A DNA stretch of 64,000 nucleotides, from assembly GCF_040529045.1 (NCBI RefSeq), contig NZ_CP131914.1, forward strand, positions 476,001 through 540,000. Direction: 5' to 3'. Position 1 is the stretch's first letter, and each line of letters opens with the position of its first letter. Both the position numbers and the translations under genes were made by a program. Positions 17,085 through 25,703 of the stretch are shown here, piece by piece. Source of the stretch: Xanthomonas indica (GTDB taxonomy: Bacteria > Pseudomonadota > Gammaproteobacteria > Xanthomonadales > Xanthomonadaceae). Under the pieces are notes generated by a model. It had not been told where the DNA came from. It did not search any database and saw nothing but the letters and a program-made list of their open reading frames with translations.

Positions 17085-18221
17085 TCAGTCCTGCGCCGCG
17101 GCCACCGGCGCCGCTGCCGGCAACGGTGGCAGATCCAGATGCCGGCGGAAGAAGCGCGCGATCACCCGCAGCGCCTGCTGGCTTTCCGGCAACTCGGTGT
17201 TCAGATGGAACGCGTGGCCCATGCCGTCCCACACGTGCAGGTCCGCCTCGCGGCCCAGATCGACCAGCCGTGTGTGGGTGTAGGCGACATTGCTCAGTTC
17301 CGCCGCGCGCGTGCCGGTGATGAACAGCAGCGGCGGGAACTGCGCCAGCACCGCGTCTGAGAACACCGGCGACACCAGCGGATCGTGGAAGTCCACGCCC
17401 TCGCCGTAGTACAGGTCTTCCATGATCGGCAGCGCACCCTGCGCATCGGGCAGCGGTGCGTCGTTCACCGCCGCCACCACGTAGCGCGAATCGCCGCGGT
17501 AGCGCGCATCGCCGCCGGCGCAGAACATGCCGGCCGCCGCCGGCATCGGCAGTTTCTCTTTGGCGAACCAGGCCAGCGACTCGCCGGTCAGCACGCCACC
17601 GGCCGAGCAGCCGAACAGGCCGATGTGCTGCGGCGCGTAGCGCTTGAGCGCGGCGCGATAGACCGTGGCCACGTCTTCGCTGGCCGCAGGGAAGCGGTGT
17701 TCCGGGCCTTGCCGGTAGTCGACGCTGACCACGGTGACGCCGGTCATCGCCGCCACCGGGATCGCCTCCATCATGCCGAACGAGGCCGCGCTGCCCATGA
17801 CGAAGGCACCGCCATGCAGTTCGATCAGCAGCCGCTGGCGCTGCGCCGGCGAGGCATCGCGTGGCTGCACCAGGGTCACCGGCACGCCGTCCCAGGTGGT
17901 CCGCTGCAACGTCACCCCGTAGCGCTCGCGCAGCGGGTCCACCACGGTCTTGGCCCAGGCCTCGGTTTCCGCACGGATGCGCGGCAGTTCGCGGCGCAGC
18001 GTGGCGTTGTCCATCTTCGCCAGCGGGTCGCCCTGCGCCATGTCCTTGCGCGCGGCCGCCTGCGCCTGCGGACTGAGGAAGGGCGACAACGGCAGATCGA
18101 ACGTCGGCATGTGCCGCACGCCATCGTGCGGCGGTGCGGCGTCCGTGGCCCGCGACGCCAGCGGGGTCACGCCCGCGATCAGCGCCAGCAGGCGCACCCC
18201 TTGTCTGTACATCGCTCCCAT
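17085..18221 (-). CDS. exported alpha/beta-hydrolase (HSL-type esterase)
   Basis: This protein of about 378 residues starts with a signal peptide (RQGVRLLALIAGVTPLASRA). It then shows the hormone-sensitive lipase signature: oxyanion motif HGGAFVMGS near residue 136, GPEHRFPA near 172 and the nucleophile elbow GCSAGG near 204 (Ser206). The catalytic His is likely in GMGHAFHLNT. Such enzymes cleave short-chain esters in the periplasm or outside the cell. The ATG at 18221 was chosen to keep the signal peptide; another ATG three codons downstream is equally possible. It has no obvious partner; neighbours on both sides are on the same strand but 90-100 bp away. Confidence 0.82.
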   Translation of the reverse strand: MGAMYRQGVRLLALIAGVTPLASRATDAAPPHDGVRHMPTFDLPLSPFLSPQAQAAARKDMAQGDPLAKMDNATLRRELPRIRAETEAWAKTVVDPLRERYGVTLQRTTWDGVPVTLVQPRDASPAQRQRLLIELHGGAFVMGSAASFGMMEAIPVAAMTGVTVVSVDYRQGPEHRFPAASEDVATVYRAALKRYAPQHIGLFGCSAGGVLTGESLAWFAKEKLPMPAAAGMFCAGGDARYRGDSRYVVAAVNDAPLPDAQGALPIMEDLYYGEGVDFHDPLVSPVFSDAVLAQFPPLLFITGTRAAELSNVAYTHTRLVDLGREADLHVWDGMGHAFHLNTELPESQQALRVIARFFRRHLDLPPLPAAAPVAAAQD

Positions 18222-18317
18222 CACGTCCAGGTGCCCTCCACGGCATCGATCGATCGCCGAGGATAGCGGGGCGGCGCACGCGCGACTTTGCACGATCCCG
18301 CCGCTTGGCCGATGCGA

Positions 18318-19133
18318 CTAGCGCGACGCGGGCAACGCCTCGTAGGCCTGGCGCACCGCGGCCTCGCCGTAGCGGCGTTCCAGCCGGCGCACGGTGAAGT
18401 GGCCGCGCGCCATCGCCTGGAAATGGGCGATGAACACGGTGTTGAGCAGCGCGCCGCTGGCCGCGCCGACCAGCGGCACCGCCTGCGCCGCCAGCTTCTC
18501 GCTGACCGTGACCGAGAACTTGGCGGCGATGCGCGACAGCAGCGACACCAGCACCGGTGCGCCCTTGCTGCCCAGGCCATGCGCGGCGATGTACTGCGCG
18601 GCAGCGCTGAGTTGCTGCGCCATCGCCGCACGCACCGCGAAGTAGCCCGATTCGCTGCCATCGTCGCGCTGGCTGCGGCCGCCGTGCGCCAGCACCTCCA
18701 GGCAGGCCAGCGCGGTGGCCGGGTCGTCCAGGCGCTCGCCCTCGGCGCGGGCGATGTCGGCGATGGAGCGCAGCATCAGGGTGGTGGTCAACGGCAGTTC
18801 CACCACCAGCCCGGGCAGGCCGAAGAAGCCGCCGGCGGCGCCGGTCGCCGCCACCGCGGCGCCGTGCAGGCGCGGCCGCGCCCGGTCCGGCGCCTGCCCA
18901 CGCAGGGTCAGCAGCGCCGAGCGCAGCGCCATCCGCAGCGCACGCTGGCTGACCGCATCGAGGCGCGAGGACAGCATCTTCGGCAGGCGCTTGCTGATCA
19001 ACGCCTCGATCGGTGCGCCCACCGCATTGGCGATCTTCGCCGCCAGGCCCGGGTGTTCCAGCAGCGCGCGCGCCTGGGCCAGGTCGCGGTGGTCGGCGGC
19101 ATCCATCACGGGGACGGGCAATAGCGAGGTCAT
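18318..19133 (-). CDS. EcsC family protein
   Basis: The protein of about 271 residues matches the EcsC family. It has an N-terminal helical part with the LISKRLPKMLSSRLDAVSQR stretch, a central Gly-rich hydrophobic segment (GAAGGFFGLPGLVVELPLTT) and a second one (AVPLVGAASGALLNTVFI). EcsC was named from the Bacillus ecs locus next to an ABC transporter, but most proteobacterial members stand alone and have no proven function. No transporter genes are adjacent, except an MFS gene upstream on the same strand. An ATG at 19133 was preferred over one eleven codons upstream because the intervening residues look unconserved; neither has a strong ribosome site. Confidence 0.78.
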   Translation of the reverse strand: MTSLLPVPVMDAADHRDLAQARALLEHPGLAAKIANAVGAPIEALISKRLPKMLSSRLDAVSQRALRMALRSALLTLRGQAPDRARPRLHGAAVAATGAAGGFFGLPGLVVELPLTTTLMLRSIADIARAEGERLDDPATALACLEVLAHGGRSQRDDGSESGYFAVRAAMAQQLSAAAQYIAAHGLGSKGAPVLVSLLSRIAAKFSVTVSEKLAAQAVPLVGAASGALLNTVFIAHFQAMARGHFTVRRLERRYGEAAVRQAYEALPASR

Positions 19134-19259
19134 GGCCGAAGCTCGTGGCGAAGGAGGCGACAGCATGCACCGGGCCGCGGCGGCATGGTGTCGAGGCCCG
19201 ATGACCGGTGCGGGACGTTCAGGAACCGGCCGTGCCTGCGCAGGAGGTGCTAACAGACC

Positions 19260-20654
19260 CTAGATCCGCTCCAGCGCGCGCTGGTGGGTGCGCGGCCCGA
19301 ACCGCCCCACCACCGCGGCGGCCAGCACCAGGCTGGCGGCGATGAAACCGAGCACGCCGCGGTGGCCGGTGCGGTCCAGCAGCACGCCGATCAGCAGGCT
19401 GCTGGCGGCGGTGGACAGGCGGCTGAAGGAATAGCAGAAGCCCACCGCGCGGGCGCGCAGCGCGGTGGGGAACAATTCGGCCTGGTACCCGTGGTAGGCG
19501 AAGCTCATCCAGGCATTGCAGAAGGTCACCGCCGCGCCGCAGGCGATCAGCAGCAGCGGCTGCTGCTGCCAGGCGAACAGCAGGCCGAACAGCACCGCGC
19601 CCAGGGCCGACACCACCACCTGCCACTTGTTCTCCCAGCGCTGCGCCACGCCCATCAGCAACAGCGGCGCCAGCGGATAGGCCAGCGAGATGGCGAAGGC
19701 GTAGCCGAGCCCGTGCACGCTGTCGGCGCCCTGCCGCGCCAGCAGCGCCGGCAGCCAGTTGCCGAAGCCGAAGAAACCGATCGCCTGGAAGATGTGGAAG
19801 CTCACCAGCATCGCCATGCGCCGCCGGTACGGAGGCTGCCACAGCGCCGACAGCTGCGGCGTCGGCACTGGCGTTGCCGATGTCGGCGCCGGTGCCGGCA
19901 ACGGCTGCCCCAGGTCGGCGGCGCAGCGCGCCTCCAGCCGCTGCAGCACCGCGTCGGCCTCGGCATGCCGGCCCTGCGTGGCCAGCCAGCGCGGCGACTC
20001 CGGCAGGCGGCTGCGCAGCCACCACACCGCCAGCGCGAAGCCGCCGCTGAGCAACGCCACCCAGCGCCAGCCGCTCAGGCCCAACGGCGCATGCGGCACC
20101 AGCGCCCAGGCGCTCAACGCCACCGCCGGCACCGCCAGGAACTGCACGCAGAACGCCAGCGCGAACGCCGCGCCGCGCATCTGCCGCGGCACCATTTCCG
20201 ACAGGTAGGTGTCGATGGTGACCAGTTCCACGCCCAGGCCGATGCCGACCACCCCGCGCCACAGGATCACTCCCAGCGCGCTGTGCTGCAGGCCCATCGC
20301 CACCGTGGCCACGCTGTACCAGAGCAGGGCGAAGGAGAACACCGCACGGCGCCCGAAACGATCGACCAGCGGGCTGAGCAGGCTCGCGCCGAGGAACAGG
20401 CCCAGGAACGTCGCCGCGGCGAACGCGGCCTGGTCGGCGATGCCGAACACGCCGGCCGCGCCCTCGGCGAACACGCCCTCGCGCAGCAGGCCGGGGCTGA
20501 GGTAGGCGGTCTGGAACAGATCGAACAGTTCGAAGAAACCGCCCAGCGCCAGCAGCGCGACCAGCCGCCACAGGCTCCGGGTCGGCGGCAGGCGTTCCAG
20601 GCGCGCCGCGACCAGGGCGACGGGATCGGAAGCGGCAACGGCGGCATCGCGCAT
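19260..20654 (-). CDS. MFS metabolite:proton symporter
   Basis: The 464-residue protein has twelve hydrophobic segments with the MFS loop motifs: SPLVDRFGRRAVF after helix 2, GIGLGVELVTIDTYLSEMVP at helices 4-5, RLPESPRWL at the end of the first half and GYQAELFPTALRARAVG in the second half. The combination of ESPRW and ELFPT-x-R is typical of the sugar porter and metabolite:H+ symporter branch. A Pro/Ala/Thr-rich central loop (about residues 245-270) joins the halves. The substrate is probably a sugar or an organic acid but is not identifiable. It lies 126 bp upstream of the EcsC gene on the same strand. Confidence 0.85.
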   Translation of the reverse strand: MRDAAVAASDPVALVAARLERLPPTRSLWRLVALLALGGFFELFDLFQTAYLSPGLLREGVFAEGAAGVFGIADQAAFAAATFLGLFLGASLLSPLVDRFGRRAVFSFALLWYSVATVAMGLQHSALGVILWRGVVGIGLGVELVTIDTYLSEMVPRQMRGAAFALAFCVQFLAVPAVALSAWALVPHAPLGLSGWRWVALLSGGFALAVWWLRSRLPESPRWLATQGRHAEADAVLQRLEARCAADLGQPLPAPAPTSATPVPTPQLSALWQPPYRRRMAMLVSFHIFQAIGFFGFGNWLPALLARQGADSVHGLGYAFAISLAYPLAPLLLMGVAQRWENKWQVVVSALGAVLFGLLFAWQQQPLLLIACGAAVTFCNAWMSFAYHGYQAELFPTALRARAVGFCYSFSRLSTAASSLLIGVLLDRTGHRGVLGFIAASLVLAAAVVGRFGPRTHQRALERI

Positions 20655-20813
20655 GCGGGCAGGTCCTGGGGGGAGGAAACGCGCCGGCGCATGCTGCCCG
20701 ATCCAGCGGCACGCGCGCCACCGCGTCGGGCGAAAACTGCCGACCGCGCCGCGTCGGCGTTCAGCGGGATGTCGGCTTCGGCGCGTCCGGCTGCTGCGGG
20801 CGCTGGCCGCCGC

Positions 20814-21719
20814 TCAGCGCAGGAACAGGATGTCCAGGTCGCGGTCGGGCACGAAGTCGCGCTGGCGGAACTCGAACGTCAGGGCATCGGTGCGCTGCAG
20901 CTCACCGTCGAAGCACAGGCTGAGCAGGTCGCCCGGCGCACGCTTCTTCAGGGTCACGTGGAAATCCTGGATCGGCCCCTTCCAGTTGGCGCCGGTGCGC
21001 AGCACGTAGCGCAGGTTGCTCCACTGCAGGCCGTCGGCGCCGGCACGGCGGCGCATGCGCTGCTGCATGGCAGCGTCCAGGCAGGTGCTTTTGGCGTACT
21101 CGCCGATCAGGTCGCTGGCCGGCATCGGCACGCCGGTGGCGACGCTGGGCACGTAGCGGTGGCGGATCGCCACCGCGCCGCCGGCAGGGAAGCGCTGCTG
21201 CCAGACGAAGTACTCGCTGAGGGTGAAGCGGGGCTGCCCGTCCGCGTCGAACCAGCGTGCGGGCAGCGGCTTGCGGCCGGCCGGGACGGTGCCGCCCTCG
21301 ACGTACTCGGCCAGGTCGTCCGGCGTCCAGCCGCTGGCCGCCCACGCGCGGGAGATGTCGTTGCCGTCCAGCTTCGCCACCAGCCGGCGCTCGGTGCGCA
21401 CCGGCTTGCCGTCCACCCACAGCGTGAAGTCGGTGAGCGCGCTGTGGTCGGCCATGCCGAAGTACATCGGCGGCATCGGGAAGGCGATCGGCACCAGCAG
21501 GTCGCGCGTGCTGGTGTTGGTGAACACGTAGTCCACCTGCACCCGGTCCTCGCTGATGAACAGGTCTTCCTTGCTCATGCGGATGTCCGGCTGGCGGATC
21601 AGTTCGATGGAGCCATTGGCGTCGCCGATGCTGCTGTCGTTGGCGAAGGCGGCAGCGGCAAACAGCAAGGGCGACAGCAGCAGGGGCAACAGGCGGCGCG
21701 GCGAGACGTTGGCGATCAT
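20814..21719 (-). CDS. DUF4424 exported protein
   Basis: The protein of about 301 residues has a signal peptide (RRLLPLLLSPLLFAAAAFAN) and then a beta-rich domain with FPMPPMYFGM, ELIRQPDIRMSKEDLFISED and a C-terminal RDFVPDRDLDILFLR. This matches the DUF4424 family of periplasmic proteins with no known function. The ATG at 21719 gives a compact signal peptide; the in-frame extension upstream is Ala/Arg-rich and looks untranslated. The gene is divergent from the GH43 gene, with 152 bp between starts. No operon partner is evident. Confidence 0.78.
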   Translation of the reverse strand: MIANVSPRRLLPLLLSPLLFAAAAFANDSSIGDANGSIELIRQPDIRMSKEDLFISEDRVQVDYVFTNTSTRDLLVPIAFPMPPMYFGMADHSALTDFTLWVDGKPVRTERRLVAKLDGNDISRAWAASGWTPDDLAEYVEGGTVPAGRKPLPARWFDADGQPRFTLSEYFVWQQRFPAGGAVAIRHRYVPSVATGVPMPASDLIGEYAKSTCLDAAMQQRMRRRAGADGLQWSNLRYVLRTGANWKGPIQDFHVTLKKRAPGDLLSLCFDGELQRTDALTFEFRQRDFVPDRDLDILFLR

Positions 21720-21871
21720 GGCAGTCGGCGGTTGGCGAGACGGGCGCCGCGGCCGCGGCACTGGGCACTGGGCGGGCGCCATGGTAACCGCGGCGACACG
21801 GGCGGCCGCATCGCATCTCGCCACCCCCTTTGCTACGGTAGCCGGCGCCGCCACGGGGGAAGGCCATCGTC

Positions 21872-23695
21872 ATGTTCAGAGCATTCGCACCGCTGGCGCT
21901 GCTGGCGTCCGCCGGGCTGGCCGCGGCGCAGACGCCGGGCGCACGCAGCTACGCCAACCCGATCGACCTGGACTACCGCTACAACTTCGAACAACTCAAC
22001 GACGGCATCTCCTATCGCACCGGCGCCGACCCGGTGTTCGTGCGCTTTGGCGATGCCTACTACCTGTTCCAGACCCTGGCCGACGGCTACTGGCGCTCCA
22101 GCAACCTGCTCGACTGGCAGTTCGTCACGCCCAGCCGCTGGCCGTTCGAGAGCATCGTCGCGCCGGCGGTGGTCGCCGACGGCGACCGCCTGGTGATCAT
22201 GCAGTCGGCCTTCGAACCGCGCCCGCTGCTGCAGACCCGCGACCCGGCCAGCGGCACGCTCGACTTCCTGACCCGGCTGCTGCCGAAGCTGCCGCGCGCC
22301 CAGCCGATCGGCACCGAGATGAAGGGCCGGCCGCTCAGCGACGTGCCGCCCGGCCCCTGGGACCCGGACCTGTTCATCGACGACGACGGCCAGAGGTACC
22401 TGTACTGGGGCTCCTCGGACCGCTACCCGCTGTACGGCATCGCCATGGACCGCAGCGCGCACGGAGTCGCCTTCCGCGGCGTGCCGACGCCACTGCTCAC
22501 GCTGGATCCGGCGCAGCATGGCTGGGAGCGCTTCGGCCCCGACCACCGCGGCGCCCGCTTCCCCGACGGCAGCCCGATCGGCAGCTTCCTGGAAGGCGCA
22601 TGGATGACCAAGACCGGCGGCCGCTACTACCTGCAGTACGGCGCGCCGGGCAGCGAGTACAACGCCTATGCCACCGGCGTGTACGTTGGCGAGCACCCGC
22701 TCGGCCCGTTCGTCTATGCGGCGTACAACCCGGTGGCGTACAAGCCCGGCGGCTTCATGCAGGGCGCCGGCCACGGCTCCACGTTCCAGGACGCGCACGG
22801 CAACTGGTGGAACAGCGGCACCGCCTGGATCGGCGCCAACTGGACCTTCGAACGGCGCATCGTGCTGTTCCCCGCCGCGTTCGCCGCCGATGGGCAGATG
22901 CGCGTGTCCACCCGTTTCGGCGATTTCCCGCACTGGATGCCGGAAGGCCCGGTGGCCGACCCGGAGACGCTGTTCACCGGCTGGATGCTGCTGTCCTACC
23001 GCAAGCCGGCCACCGCCTCGTCCACCCTGGACGGTTTCGCCGCCGGCCGCGCCACCGACGAGGACCCGCGCAGCGACTGGGTGGCCGCGCGCAACGCGCC
23101 CGGCGAGACCCTCACCGTCGACCTGGGCGGGGAGCGCAGCGTGCGCGCGGTGCAGGTCAACTTCGCCGACTACCGTGCCGGCCGCTATGGCGATGCGCCG
23201 GACATCTACACCGCGTTCCGGCTGCAGCACTCGCGCGACGGCCGCCACTGGCTGCCGCTGGCCGAGGTCGGCGACGGCGCCGACCGGCGCGACCGGCCCA
23301 ACGCCTACCTGCAACTGCCCGCGCCGGTGCGCACCCGCTACATCCGCTACGTGCACGGCCACGTCGGCGCCGCCCACCTGGCGATCAGCGAGCTGCGCGT
23401 GTTCGGCAACGCCGACGGTGCCCCACCGCCGGCGCCGACCGGTGTCACCGTGCGCCGCGAGGATGACCGCCGCAACGCCCGCGTGCACTGGCAGGCCGTG
23501 CCCGGCGCCGTCGGCTACAACGTGCGCTGGGGCCTGCGCGCCGATCGCCTCACCCTCACCTACCAGGTGTTCGCCGACCGCGGCACCGACCTGGAACTCC
23601 GCGCGCTCAACGTCGGCCAGGACTACGTGTTCGCCGTCGAAGCCTTCGACGAGCGCGGTGTCTCCCCGCTGAGCGCGCCCATCGCCGTGCCATGA
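21872..23695 (+). CDS. secreted GH43-type glycosidase with F5/8C and Fn3-like domains
   Basis: The 607-residue product has a signal peptide ending near LAAAQ and a five-bladed GH43 propeller at about residues 25-360. The three catalytic acids can be placed: Asp53 in YRTGADPVF, Asp166 in WDPDLFIDDDG and Glu241 in GSFLEGAWM. After it come a discoidin-like (F5/8 type C) carbohydrate-binding region (about 370-510, with SVRAVQVNFADYRAG and IRYVHGHVG) and a fibronectin type III-like tail (VTVRREDDRRNARVHW to the end). GH43 enzymes trim xylan or arabinan side chains, fitting a plant-associated lifestyle. A small LprI-like gene starts 98 bp downstream on the same strand. Confidence 0.85.
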   Translation: MFRAFAPLALLASAGLAAAQTPGARSYANPIDLDYRYNFEQLNDGISYRTGADPVFVRFGDAYYLFQTLADGYWRSSNLLDWQFVTPSRWPFESIVAPAVVADGDRLVIMQSAFEPRPLLQTRDPASGTLDFLTRLLPKLPRAQPIGTEMKGRPLSDVPPGPWDPDLFIDDDGQRYLYWGSSDRYPLYGIAMDRSAHGVAFRGVPTPLLTLDPAQHGWERFGPDHRGARFPDGSPIGSFLEGAWMTKTGGRYYLQYGAPGSEYNAYATGVYVGEHPLGPFVYAAYNPVAYKPGGFMQGAGHGSTFQDAHGNWWNSGTAWIGANWTFERRIVLFPAAFAADGQMRVSTRFGDFPHWMPEGPVADPETLFTGWMLLSYRKPATASSTLDGFAAGRATDEDPRSDWVAARNAPGETLTVDLGGERSVRAVQVNFADYRAGRYGDAPDIYTAFRLQHSRDGRHWLPLAEVGDGADRRDRPNAYLQLPAPVRTRYIRYVHGHVGAAHLAISELRVFGNADGAPPPAPTGVTVRREDDRRNARVHWQAVPGAVGYNVRWGLRADRLTLTYQVFADRGTDLELRALNVGQDYVFAVEAFDERGVSPLSAPIAVP

Positions 23696-23793
23696 AGCCA
23701 TCACCGCCCTTCCCGTATGCTTGGCGCCACCTCGACCGCGCACCGGCGATGCGGCGCGCGGCAGGATCGGCTGCCGATCGAAGGAGAAGGACG

Positions 23794-24360
23794 ATGCACC
23801 AGCACCAGGGAACCCAGGGCCAGCGCCGGCTGCGCGCGTGGCTGATCGCCGCAGTGGTCGCCGGCGTGTGCGGCAACGCCGCCGCGCAACAGATCGACCC
23901 GCGCGATGCGCAACTGCAGCAACAGCAGCGCCTGCTGCAGCAGCAGGCCGAGCAGATCCAGCAGATGCAGCAGCAACTGCAGCAGATGCCGCCAACCGGT
24001 CCCGGTGCGGACGCGGCGGGCGCACCGAGCGATGGCCTGTCCGCCACCTACCACGACTGCCGCAGGCAGGCGCAGGGCCTGGACGAGAGCCGCCGCTGCA
24101 TCCAGCGCGAACAGCGCGTGCAGCAGGAACGCCTGGACCGCGCCTACGACAGACTGCGCTACCGCCTCAGCGGCATGGACCGCTCCCGGCTGATGGACGC
24201 GCAGTACACCTGGCAGCAGTCCAACGAACAGGCCGCAAACCTGGACCGGGCGCTCGGCGCCCGTGGCCAGGAAGCCGCCCTGCAAAGCGCCGAAGCCACC
24301 TTGCGCCGGATCAGCTCCCGCGCCGACGAACTGGAAGGCTATACACGCGGCGGGCGTTGA
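23794..24360 (+). CDS. small periplasmic LprI-like protein, Gln-rich
   Basis: The 188-residue protein has a signal peptide (LRAWLIAAVVAGVCGNAAAQ), then a strongly Gln-rich coiled stretch (about residues 35-65, repeated QQ pairs), then a DUF1311/LprI-like helical pair. That pair has the two cysteines in YHDCRRQAQGLDESRRC and the helix LMDAQYTWQQSNEQA. LprI-type domains are found in lysozyme inhibitors. An AAGGAGAAGG ribosome site directly precedes the ATG. It lies upstream of a larger LprI-containing protein and an antibacterial effector, so it may be an immunity or helper protein. Family membership is moderately sure, function is inferred. Confidence 0.6.
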   Translation: MHQHQGTQGQRRLRAWLIAAVVAGVCGNAAAQQIDPRDAQLQQQQRLLQQQAEQIQQMQQQLQQMPPTGPGADAAGAPSDGLSATYHDCRRQAQGLDESRRCIQREQRVQQERLDRAYDRLRYRLSGMDRSRLMDAQYTWQQSNEQAANLDRALGARGQEAALQSAEATLRRISSRADELEGYTRGGR

Positions 24361-24481
24361 GGGCAGCTACAGGCAAGCTGTCGGACGATACGCAGCAGCG
24401 TGTTGCGGTGCTGCGCGGGCGATTGTCCCCGGCAGCAGGGCACAGTTGAGGTCTTTCAAAGGCGTTGCACGGAGGCCGGAG

Positions 24482-25651
24482 ATGGCAGGCATGGAACAAC
24501 GGGACCAGATTCGCAAGCGGAGCACGTCACCACAGCTGCCGCACCGTGGCCTTGTCGCATCGCTCAAATGGGTGCACGCGCGCTGGTTCGGCACCCTGTG
24601 CCTCGGGGCCTTGCCCGCTATAGCGCTAAGTGGCGCAATCGCAGCGGTGCCGTCCTTGCCGTCGGGCGCGGAATTGTTGGCGTTGCAGAAGGACGCGCTA
24701 CGTCCGACATATGCGCGGTGTCTCGCCAAGGCAATGCAGCAGGAGACGCCGGAACGCTGCGTGGACGAGGAGTTCGCCTACCAGGACGGCGAGTTGAACC
24801 GGGTCTACCGCGCCCGCATGGCGGCCCTGCCCTCCGCGAAAGAGCGATCGGCGTTGCAAGCCGCACAGCGCCAGTGGATCGCGCAGATCTACCAGAATCG
24901 TTGCAAGCTGCCGGAGCAGGCAAACCCGGCAATGCGCCTGGATGCCAAGCAATGCAGGCTGGCCACGACGATCGGCCGGCTGCGCCAACTGAACGATCCG
25001 CAGTTCGTCGCGTCGATCAGTGCCGCCAAGCCGATAGCGCCGTCGCCCGATGCAAGCCCGGTGGCGAAGGTGTTCACTGCGACTGGGCTGCCGGATGCAA
25101 CGGGACAGGTCGCGTTCTCCCTGGGGGACCTAAGCCTGCAGGTCGTAGACGCGCATTGCCACGACACCGGTGGGCTACTCCTGCGCTGCGCGCCCGCGAC
25201 GGTCGTGGTGCAGCGTCCGGCGGGTGAACAGTCCATCCCCGTCCCGTCGCTGGTCTTTTTGAGCAACACAGCGGATCAACAGGACTATGTCGCCGCCTAT
25301 CGCGGCCCCATCGCGCAACAGGGCGAAGGGAGCGAGGGCTTGCGCTATACCGCGATCGTCTCGGACATCAATGGTGACGGCTACGACGATCTGCTGTTGT
25401 GGACCGACTTTTCCGGCCGCCTCGGCGCGCCCGCCTATACCTATTATCTATTCGATCCAAAGGCCAAACGCTTCGTGAGGAGCGAGAAGCTCGCACAGGC
25501 GACACGCGGCCTCACACTCTCCGGCATCAGCGGCACGACGCTGCACCTTTGGTCGGAAGCAGGACAATGCAAGCGCACCGTGGTGTCGCTTGCATTGCAT
25601 GGAACGATACCGACGCGGCATTCCAGCAAGACCATCGATTCCTGCAAGTAG
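24482..25651 (+). CDS. LprI domain fused to XAC2610-like inhibitor domain (candidate T4SS immunity protein)
   Basis: The 389-residue protein has an N-terminal hydrophobic signal or anchor (about 36-55). Next is an LprI/DUF1311 domain at about 75-170: YARCLAKAMQQETPERC, then ELNRVYRARM and AQRQWIAQIYQNRC. The C-terminal domain (about 195-389) has the loop DINGDGYDDLLLW, an EF-hand-like calcium site, followed by YYLFDPKAKRFV. That pattern is characteristic of proteins related to XAC2610, the immunity protein that neutralises a Xanthomonas T4SS peptidoglycan hydrolase. It lies 52 bp upstream of a gene that encodes exactly that kind of effector. A GGAGG site 6 bp before ATG 24482 supports the start. 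Inhibitor function is inferred from family and position. Confidence 0.75.
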   Translation: MAGMEQRDQIRKRSTSPQLPHRGLVASLKWVHARWFGTLCLGALPAIALSGAIAAVPSLPSGAELLALQKDALRPTYARCLAKAMQQETPERCVDEEFAYQDGELNRVYRARMAALPSAKERSALQAAQRQWIAQIYQNRCKLPEQANPAMRLDAKQCRLATTIGRLRQLNDPQFVASISAAKPIAPSPDASPVAKVFTATGLPDATGQVAFSLGDLSLQVVDAHCHDTGGLLLRCAPATVVVQRPAGEQSIPVPSLVFLSNTADQQDYVAAYRGPIAQQGEGSEGLRYTAIVSDINGDGYDDLLLWTDFSGRLGAPAYTYYLFDPKAKRFVRSEKLAQATRGLTLSGISGTTLHLWSEAGQCKRTVVSLALHGTIPTRHSSKTIDSCK

Positions 25652-25703
25652 CCAAGCCGGTGCGGCGCCCCCCTCGCACGACACAGAGAGACAAGGACCT
25701 CCC

